In this document: positions 1 through 5,031 of the stretch, piece by piece | Numbering within the stretch: the first letter of the stretch is position 1 | How the letters are laid out: each line of letters opens with the position of its first letter | Origin: Chitinophagaceae bacterium UBA2791 | GTDB lineage: Bacteria > Bacteroidota > Bacteroidia > Chitinophagales > Chitinophagaceae | Assembly: GCA_002352105.1 (NCBI GenBank) | Contig: DEHV01000019.1 | Coordinates: 50,302 to 57,923, forward strand | Direction: 5' to 3' | Length of the DNA stretch: 7,622 nucleotides | Program-made: the position numbers and the translations under genes | The notes under the pieces: generated by a model | The model's input: only the letters and a program-made list of their open reading frames with translations | What the model was told of the DNA's origin: nothing | The model's database searches: none

Positions 1-588
1 TCGCTGATGGCGGAGTTTTATGTAAAACACCTGCCGGTATCAGACGGCGACCAATATGCCGGTATCGTTTTCGAAGACGACCTGCTGAATCTCGACGAAT
101 CTGTTATATTGGAAACCATCAGCAGCCATTTTTCAAAGGTTTCCGTGCATGCTTCCATGCATTTTATCGAAGCGGTTCAGGCATCTAATGATTACCACCT
201 GGACATTATCCCCGTAGTGGAGAAAAACAATGAGTTTGTGGGGGCCATCCCAGCCATAGACCTGCTCCGGCAACTGGGTAAGATCACCGGCGCCAGCGAC
301 CCCGGGGGACTAATGGTCCTGGAGATGGACCAGAGAAATTTTTCCTTCGCAGAGATCAGCAAGCTGGTGGAAACCAACGACGCCCAGATCACGCAGCTCA
401 ATACCTACCGGGATAATGCCTCCGAATCGCTTTTCGCAACCATTAAGATCAATAAGTTTGAAATATCCGATATCGTAGCTACCTTTCAACGATATGAGTA
501 CCAGGTTAAATATTATTTTGGCGAGGAATTGTACGAAAACGAATTGAAAGACAACTACGACCACTTGATGAACTACCTGAATATTTAG
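1..588 (+). CDS. CBS-domain protein with C-terminal ACT-like region (5' end missing)
   Basis: This is a probable cytoplasmic ligand-sensing protein of the CBS-pair type; CBS pairs usually bind adenine nucleotides. The target here is unknown. The frame is open from the first base (Ser-Leu before the Met at base 7), and that Met lies inside the first CBS motif (MAEFYVKHLPV), so the real start is upstream of the window and Met7 is not the start. Counting from that Met, the rest of CBS1 runs to about residue 40, including YAGIVFEDDLL. CBS2 covers about 45-92 (HLDIIPVVEKNNEFVGAIP). An ACT-like segment follows at about 100-170 (GGLMVLEMDQRNFSFAEISK), resembling AcuB-type CBS-ACT proteins. The protein ends in an acidic, Tyr/Asn-rich tail. 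No signal peptide or membrane segment is visible in the part present. It lies 52 bp upstream of the Omp85-like gene with no obvious promoter between them, so the two may be cotranscribed. The CBS call is confident; the ACT-like call is from general pattern only. Confidence 0.85.
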   Translation, partial: SLMAEFYVKHLPVSDGDQYAGIVFEDDLLNLDESVILETISSHFSKVSVHASMHFIEAVQASNDYHLDIIPVVEKNNEFVGAIPAIDLLRQLGKITGASDPGGLMVLEMDQRNFSFAEISKLVETNDAQITQLNTYRDNASESLFATIKINKFEISDIVATFQRYEYQVKYYFGEELYENELKDNYDHLMNYLNI

Positions 589-625
589 CCGGCTTCCATT
601 CCAATATCACTTAAAAAACCAGATC

Positions 626-630
626 AGGAG
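626..630 (+). promoter_or_regulatory. Shine-Dalgarno-like AGGAG before the Omp85-like gene
   Basis: An AGGAG lies 10 bases before ATG 641. None of the other starts in this window has such a site, in line with the weak use of Shine-Dalgarno pairing in Bacteroidota. It favours ATG 641 over the in-frame ATG 656, but the match may be chance. Confidence 0.35.
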
Positions 631-640
631 ACAATCGACC

Positions 641-2074
641 ATGCCTGCTGCTCTTATGAAATATAGCATGCTCTTGACCCTGTTTGCGTTGAGTTATGCG
701 TTCAGATCGGAGGCGCAATTGCCGGGGCCCGGCGAAGACCACGCAACCGGGGCTCAGCAAATGCAGCAACCCGTCGATTTCGTGATCGGCGAGATCCTCA
801 TATCCGGCAACAAGCGCACAAAACCCTACCTCATTGAGCGGGAGCTTTCCTTTAAAAAAGGCGACTCGGTCTACCTGCCCGAACTGGTGCAGATGTTTGA
901 AAAAGCGCGTCAGCAGCTCATCAATACCCGGCTTTTTAATGAAGTGGTCGTAGCCTTGAAATCCTTTCGCGGCTATGAAGTGGATATTACCATTGACGTA
1001 AAAGAACGATGGTATATTTTTCCAATACCCTATCTCAGGCCGGTCGACAGAAACCTGTCCGAATGGGCGGCGCATAATTTTGAGTTCGACCGGATGAACT
1101 ACGGGCTTAAATTCATGTATTATAACTTCACCGGCCGGAACGATAAATTGAAGCTGTGGCTGCTGACCGGCTATACCCAAAAACTACAGTTTCAGTACGA
1201 ACAGCCTTACGCCGATGAAACCCTGAAGCATGGCTACAAGATCGGCGGCTTCTATTCATCAAATAAGGAGGTCAACTACGGCGCGGTCAATAACCGGCAA
1301 ATGTTCACCGACTCCCTCGGCGGCATAAAGCAATGGCATGGTTTTATTGAATACGACTACCGCCCGGCGCTGAAAACCTTCCATGCGCTGCGGTTCGGGT
1401 TTACCCGCCAGGAAGTCGACAGCAATATAGCCAAGGTAAACCCCGGTTTTTTTAAACACGGGATGAACAAAGTGGATATCCCCGAGATCTCTTATAAGCT
1501 GAGCCATTTTAATGTGGACTATATCCCTTATCCGTTGACAGGATGGATGGGCGAAGTTTCTCTTTCCAAACGCGGTATCCATCCGCATACTTCCGTATGG
1601 CAATTTGATGCGAAATACAGTAAATCGATCCCCCTGAGCAGAAAGAACTATTTCATCTGGCAGACGCAGGGGCTTATCCGGTTTCCCTTCGATCAGCCCT
1701 ATTATAACACCCAACTGTTTGGCTATGGCGATTTTTTTCTCCGCGGCCTTGAAAAATACGTGATCGACGGGGTGGCAGGGGCCATGTCCCGGCAGGCGTT
1801 CAGGAGAGAACTGCTCAGGTTCTCGATCCCCACCTTTCTCAATTCCCCCACCCACGACAGGGTCCCCTTCCGTATCTATGCCAATGCCTTTACCGATATC
1901 GGCTTTTCTTATAATAAGAATCCCGGCGGTAACTCCTTAGCCAATAAGATGCTGTATACCGCCGGGGCCGGCATCGACGTGGTTACCTTCTATGATTTTG
2001 TCTTCCATATAGATTATAGCTTTAATCAATTAGGTGAAAAGGGGTTATTTTTACGGTTGAAGAACAGTTTTTAA
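641..2074 (+). CDS. Omp85-superfamily (BamA/TamA-like) outer-membrane protein, single POTRA plus barrel
   Basis: This is a predicted outer-membrane beta-barrel protein of 477 residues. A signal peptide covers about residues 1-25, with a hydrophobic core and likely cleavage after SEA before Gln26. One POTRA-like domain spans about 45-123: IGEILISGNKRTKPYLIERE, a helix near LPELVQMFEKARQQL, then NTRLFNEVVV and DITIDVKERW. The remainder, from about 128, alternates aromatic and polar residues as barrel strands do. FFLRGLEKY places Arg368-Gly369 where Omp85 proteins carry the conserved loop-6 RG motif. The protein ends in Phe, as outer-membrane proteins often do. It is much shorter than BamA and carries only one POTRA that I can see. 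Start choice: ATG 641 has an AGGAG at 626-630; ATG 656 is an alternative giving a tighter signal peptide. It sits between the CBS gene and nadK. Its role is unknown; secretion or insertion of surface proteins is only inferred from the superfamily. Confidence 0.82.
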   Translation: MPAALMKYSMLLTLFALSYAFRSEAQLPGPGEDHATGAQQMQQPVDFVIGEILISGNKRTKPYLIERELSFKKGDSVYLPELVQMFEKARQQLINTRLFNEVVVALKSFRGYEVDITIDVKERWYIFPIPYLRPVDRNLSEWAAHNFEFDRMNYGLKFMYYNFTGRNDKLKLWLLTGYTQKLQFQYEQPYADETLKHGYKIGGFYSSNKEVNYGAVNNRQMFTDSLGGIKQWHGFIEYDYRPALKTFHALRFGFTRQEVDSNIAKVNPGFFKHGMNKVDIPEISYKLSHFNVDYIPYPLTGWMGEVSLSKRGIHPHTSVWQFDAKYSKSIPLSRKNYFIWQTQGLIRFPFDQPYYNTQLFGYGDFFLRGLEKYVIDGVAGAMSRQAFRRELLRFSIPTFLNSPTHDRVPFRIYANAFTDIGFSYNKNPGGNSLANKMLYTAGAGIDVVTFYDFVFHIDYSFNQLGEKGLFLRLKNSF

Positions 2075-2149
2075 CCCGGTTGGAGGACAGCTTAACGGAT
2101 CGGGCGCGATACGGTGGAGATGGGATATAAGCAGCCTAAATGATTTTTT

Positions 2150-3028
2150 ATGAGGGTAGCCATTTACAGCAGGACCATGGATTACGGCCATCAAAAAGAT
2201 ATCCAGCAGCTTTTTGACGAGCTGGCCAAAAAAAACATCGAACCGGTCGTGTATTACCCTTTTTTTGAATCCATACAATCTTTTTTCAGCCCCTCTTCAC
2301 CCCCTCTTTTTTTCCATAGCCCGGACGATCTTGACCAGTCCATCGATTTTCTGATCAGCCTGGGCGGAGACGGAACCCTGCTGGATACGGTAACTTTTTT
2401 AAAGAATAAGAACATCCCGGCGCTGGGTATTAATTTCGGACGACTTGGATTCCTGGCGAGCATTGGCCGGGACGAACTGCATACCGCCGTAGAGGCGCTG
2501 GCGAATACCACCTATGTGGTCGACAAAAGATCGTTGATCCACCTGGATTCCAGCATTCCCCTGTTTCACGGCGCTCCATATGGACTGAACGAGTTTGCTA
2601 TCCACAAAACGGATACCTCGCCGATGATAAAGATCCATACCTACCTGAATGGCGAGTTCCTTAACACCTACTGGGCGGATGGATTGATCGTAGCGACCCC
2701 CACGGGGTCCACAGGCTACTCCCTCAGCTGCAGCGGACCGATCGTGTTCCCCGAATCGGCAAGCTTTGTGATCACCCCGGTCTCGCCGCATAACCTGAAT
2801 GTCAGACCCATCGTCGTGCCCGACAATAATATTATATCCTTTGAAGTAGAAGGAAGAACGGATCATTTTATATGTGCGCTGGACTCGCGCAAAGAGATCG
2901 TTGACAAAAAAATACAGATAGCGGTGAGAAAGGAAAGCTTTACCATCAGCCTTGTCCGGCTGAATGAAAACAACTTTCTTCAGACGCTGAGACAGAAATT
3001 GTCCTGGGGACTGGACACCCGGAACTAA
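2150..3028 (+). CDS. nadK: NAD kinase
   Basis: This is a cytoplasmic enzyme that phosphorylates NAD at the 2' hydroxyl of the adenosine ribose to give NADP. Its 292 residues match the usual bacterial length. The family hallmarks are in order: GGDGT at 72-76 with the catalytic Asp74, NFGRLGFLA at 95-103, the NE pair Asn147-Glu148 in GLNEFA, the glycine-rich DGLIVATPTGSTGY at 177-190, and ITPVSPHNLNVRP at 208-220. The N-terminal MRVAIYSR is the first strand of the Rossmann-like half. ATG 2150 is the natural start because it places this strand at the very N-terminus; no Shine-Dalgarno sequence is seen. A Phe/Ser/Pro-rich segment at about 37-58 precedes the GGDGT strand and looks like a variable loop. 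The gene follows the Omp85-like gene by 75 bp with no recognisable promoter, so cotranscription is likely. A candidate terminator lies about 130 bp downstream. Confidence 0.97.
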   Translation: MRVAIYSRTMDYGHQKDIQQLFDELAKKNIEPVVYYPFFESIQSFFSPSSPPLFFHSPDDLDQSIDFLISLGGDGTLLDTVTFLKNKNIPALGINFGRLGFLASIGRDELHTAVEALANTTYVVDKRSLIHLDSSIPLFHGAPYGLNEFAIHKTDTSPMIKIHTYLNGEFLNTYWADGLIVATPTGSTGYSLSCSGPIVFPESASFVITPVSPHNLNVRPIVVPDNNIISFEVEGRTDHFICALDSRKEIVDKKIQIAVRKESFTISLVRLNENNFLQTLRQKLSWGLDTRN

Positions 3029-3076
3029 GCCCTTTGCGGCAATCCCGATCATCCACTGATTAAAACCGGCGTCTTC

Positions 3077-3097
3077 TTGCCATTGGCGTGGCGGCAA
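3077..3097 (+). repeat. Small inverted repeat in the nadK-DUF6089 gap
   Basis: TTGCC (3077-3081) and GGCAA (3093-3097) form a five-pair inverted repeat around an 11-base loop, with a competing GCCA/TGGC pairing inside. No T-run follows, so it is not a terminator by itself. It could be an RNA 3'-end structure of the nadK transcript or chance. Confidence 0.25.
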
Positions 3098-3159
3098 CCC
3101 GGGTATCCCCTGGTTAAACCCTTGAAAATTAACGTTTGTTTGATAAGAAAATATGCAAT

Positions 3160-3181
3160 AAAGCGTTGGAGCTTTTTTTTT
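3160..3181 (+). terminator. Candidate intrinsic terminator after nadK
   Basis: AAAGC (3160-3164) pairs with GCTTT (3171-3175) around a six-base loop, and a run of nine T begins within the 3' arm (3173-3181). The order stem then T-tract suits rho-independent termination on the + strand. The stem is only five pairs with two G-C pairs, so it is weak. It lies about 130 bp past the nadK stop and 33 bp before the next start, where it would separate the two transcripts. Confidence 0.4.
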
Positions 3182-3202
3182 AACCGGCTTATCGTAAATT
3201 AT

Positions 3203-3210
3203 TATCTTGC
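3203..3210 (+). promoter_or_regulatory. Weak -7-like element before the DUF6089 gene
   Basis: TATCTTGC resembles the Bacteroidota -7 box TAnnTTTG but lacks one T. It ends four bases before ATG 3215, so a transcript started from it would have almost no leader. No TTG is found at the expected 17-23 base spacing upstream; the T-run of the candidate terminator is there instead. It may be chance. Confidence 0.22.
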
Positions 3211-3214
3211 ACAC

Positions 3215-4072
3215 ATGAAGAAATTCATTGCGGTATTATGCTTGTTGGCGGGAGCAGCCGGCTTTAACAGGGGCATGGCCCAGTATGAAGCGGTTGTTAT
3301 GGAAGGAGAATTGGGAATATCGATCGGCGCCGCGCATTATTTCGGCGATCTCAACACCAGCGGCAGGATCAACCGCCCCAAACCCGCTATAGGAGTTTTC
3401 TTCCGCAAGCAATTCGGCAACTATATCGGATTGAGGGTAAGCGGCAATTATGCCCAGCTCGGCTATTCAGATATTTACAATACCGATAATACATACCAGC
3501 AAAGAAGGAACCTGAGTTTCAATTCCAATATTTTTGAGCTGGCGCTTCAGGGCGATTTTAATTTCTTCCGGTTCGTTCCCGGCGATCCCTATCACCGGTT
3601 TACCCCCTATGTTACAATGGGACTGGGCGTTTTCAGCTATGATCCCTTCGCGATGTACCGGGGAAGAAAGGTTGCGCTGAGACCGCTCGCCACGGAAGGC
3701 CAGGGAAACCCGGCATACCCCGACCGTCAGCCTTACGGCAGCATGGCCTTCTGCATACCGCTGGGAGTCGGCATTAAGTATGCCATCAACAGCCGCATGA
3801 GCGCCGGTGTCGAAGTAAGCTACCGGTTTACCAATACCGATTACCTGGATGATGTCAGCAAGACCTATGTCGGCGCAGACCGCTTCCCCTCCCTGCCCGA
3901 CGGCGAACCCTCAATTGCACAACTCCTGCAGGACCGCTCGTATGAGACCGGCGAGATCATCGGCATCGAAGGCAGGCAAAGAGGTCTGCCCAAACAGAAA
4001 GACAATTACGTAATTGCCGCATTTTCCCTGAGCTTTAACCTCACCTCCTATAAATGCCCTACCGCCAATTGA
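3215..4072 (+). CDS. DUF6089-like secreted outer-membrane beta-barrel protein
   Basis: This is a predicted small outer-membrane barrel protein of 285 residues, of unknown function. ATG 3215 is chosen because it gives a textbook signal peptide, MKKFIAVLCLLAGAAGF onward, with likely cleavage after Ala22 in GMAQ. The frame also extends upstream to a TTG at 3077, but that would bury the signal peptide and run through the intergenic hairpins. The mature part begins with ELGISIGAAHYFGDLN, typical of the Bacteroidetes DUF6089 family. Strand-like segments follow, for example IGLRVSGNYAQLGYSD, ELALQGDFNFFRF, TPYVTMGLGVFSYDP, CIPLGVGIKYAI, MSAGVEVSYRFTNTDYLDD and AAFSLSFNLTSYKCP near the end. Polar stretches between them (about 155-175 and 220-260) would be loops. 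It lies between nadK and uppS, a place this family often takes in Bacteroidota as far as I recall. It is probably a BamA substrate; a porin-like or structural role is a guess. Confidence 0.8.
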   Translation: MKKFIAVLCLLAGAAGFNRGMAQYEAVVMEGELGISIGAAHYFGDLNTSGRINRPKPAIGVFFRKQFGNYIGLRVSGNYAQLGYSDIYNTDNTYQQRRNLSFNSNIFELALQGDFNFFRFVPGDPYHRFTPYVTMGLGVFSYDPFAMYRGRKVALRPLATEGQGNPAYPDRQPYGSMAFCIPLGVGIKYAINSRMSAGVEVSYRFTNTDYLDDVSKTYVGADRFPSLPDGEPSIAQLLQDRSYETGEIIGIEGRQRGLPKQKDNYVIAAFSLSFNLTSYKCPTAN

Positions 4073-4114
4073 TCGGCTAATGGGGAACGCTGTCGGCATC
4101 ACAGATTTTACTGT

Positions 4115-4142
4115 TTGTGGCGCTTAAATTTTTGTACCTTCG
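4115..4142 (+). promoter_or_regulatory. Candidate Bacteroidota promoter for uppS
   Basis: TTG at 4115-4117 and TACCTTCG at 4135-4142 fit the TTG-N17-23-TAnnTTTG consensus of the primary sigma factor of Bacteroidota, with a 17-base spacer and one mismatch in the -7 box. Initiation would fall near 4146-4150, leaving a leader of about 13-17 bases before ATG 4163. This is the best promoter match I found in the window, and it would let uppS and perhaps bamA be transcribed apart from the genes upstream. Confidence 0.5.
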
Positions 4143-4162
4143 TGCCCCTATAAAATTAAGGT

Positions 4163-4930
4163 ATGCAGAGCCTGAAGGCCCAAATAGATACTAACCGGCT
4201 CCCCAATCATATTGCCATTATCATGGATGGCAATGGCCGTTGGGCGAAAGAAAAAGGACAGGATAGGCTATTCGGCCATTTTCAAGGAGTGGAGAGCGTC
4301 AGGAATATCGTGGAAGGGTGCGCTGAATTAGGTATTGGTTATCTTACCCTATATGCGTTCTCCACAGAGAACTGGGGACGTCCGCAGGATGAAGTGGCGG
4401 GATTGATGGAATTGCTGGTGCAGACCATTCGCAAGGAAACGGAGACGCTGAACAGGAACAACATTAAACTGCATGTGATCGGCAACCTCGGAATGATGCC
4501 GGCAGACGCCGTGAGCGAACTGAACGACTGTATCGCCATAACCGCAAACAATACCGGCCTTAACCTGGTGATGGCGCTCAGTTACAGCAGCAGATGGGAA
4601 CTGGCAGAGGCGGCAAAACGCATAGCTGAAGAGGCGAAAGCCGGTAAGATAGATCCGGGATCGGTTACGCCGGACATCTTTAGGCATTATTTATGCACCG
4701 CTACATTCCCCGATCCGGAATTGATGATCCGGACAAGCGGGGAATACAGAATAAGCAATTTCCTGCTGTATCAACTGGCTTATGCCGAGCTTTACTTCAC
4801 AGAAGTAAGATGGCCCGATTTCAGAAAGGAAAACCTGTATGCCGCCATCCTGGATTATCAGTCCCGCGAACGCAGGTTCGGCAAGACCAGCGAACAGATC
4901 GGACAGGAAATAAACCTAACAGAGAACTGA
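4163..4930 (+). CDS. uppS: Isoprenyl transferase (undecaprenyl diphosphate synthase)
   Basis: This is a cytosolic cis-prenyltransferase that condenses isopentenyl diphosphate units onto farnesyl diphosphate. The resulting C55 diphosphate is the precursor of the lipid carrier for peptidoglycan, O-antigen and other surface glycans. The 255 residues match the family. Motifs in order: HIAIIMDGNGRWA at 16-28 with the catalytic Asp22, FGHFQG at 37-42, LTLYAFSTENWGRP at 61-74, ALSYSSRWE at 138-146, and MIRTSGEYRISNF at 188-200. Arg190, Arg196 and Ser198 correspond to the diphosphate-binding residues Arg194, Arg200 and Ser202 of the E. coli enzyme, and Glu209 in AYAELYFTE to its Glu213. RERRFG at 235-240 closes the conserved core. 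The short N-terminal extension before the first strand is normal. The gene has its own candidate promoter and is followed 101 bp later by bamA, a pairing common in this phylum. Confidence 0.97.
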   Translation: MQSLKAQIDTNRLPNHIAIIMDGNGRWAKEKGQDRLFGHFQGVESVRNIVEGCAELGIGYLTLYAFSTENWGRPQDEVAGLMELLVQTIRKETETLNRNNIKLHVIGNLGMMPADAVSELNDCIAITANNTGLNLVMALSYSSRWELAEAAKRIAEEAKAGKIDPGSVTPDIFRHYLCTATFPDPELMIRTSGEYRISNFLLYQLAYAELYFTEVRWPDFRKENLYAAILDYQSRERRFGKTSEQIGQEINLTEN

Positions 4931-5002
4931 TGCCTGTTGAAAGTTTTTTCCGCTTCTTCCTGATAATAAAGGATGTTTAACAAAAAATTTTAATAAATCC
5001 TG

Positions 5003-5010
5003 TTAATTTG
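5003..5010 (+). promoter_or_regulatory. Possible -7-like element before bamA
   Basis: TTAATTTG matches TAnnTTTG at all but one fixed position and lies 21 bases before ATG 5032 in an AT-rich spacer. I see no TTG at the usual upstream distance, so the case is weak; bamA may simply be read through from uppS. Confidence 0.28.
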
Positions 5011-5031
5011 CTCAACACTAAAAAACCCGGA

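Noticed and set aside
7..9. ATG at base 7 as the start of the CBS gene
   Set aside because: The frame is open to the window edge and this Met lies inside the first CBS motif, so the protein must begin upstream.
32..66. Ten-base direct repeat TGCCGGTATC at 32-41 and 57-66
   Set aside because: The copies fall in different reading-frame phases, there are only two, and nothing else marks a repeat unit.
721..733. GC-rich palindrome GCCGGGGCCCGGC near the start of the Omp85-like gene
   Set aside because: It encodes the Pro/Gly segment just after the signal peptide, its loop is only three bases, and no T-run follows. It is most likely coding coincidence.
611..1180. Long minus-strand open frame opposite the Omp85-like gene
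   Set aside because: It lies wholly opposite a gene with clear signal peptide and POTRA motifs, and its translation shows no recognisable domain. The same holds for the minus-strand frames at 1259-1855, 2399-3214, 5164-5694 and 6234-6704.
3077..3214. N-terminal extension of the DUF6089 frame from a TTG at 3077
   Set aside because: The extension is not signal-like, overlaps the inverted repeat and the T-run, and would place a good signal peptide 46 residues inside the protein. ATG 3215 is far better.
4693..4980. Plus-strand open frame overlapping the 3' end of uppS
   Set aside because: It overlaps the most conserved part of UppS in another frame, is rich in Arg/Lys/Pro as shadow frames often are, and resembles no family I know.
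4971..5000. Possible AT-rich hairpin between uppS and bamA (GGA...TCC ends)
   Set aside because: The pairing needs bulges and is nearly all A-T, with no T-run after it. It is not credible as a terminator or riboswitch.
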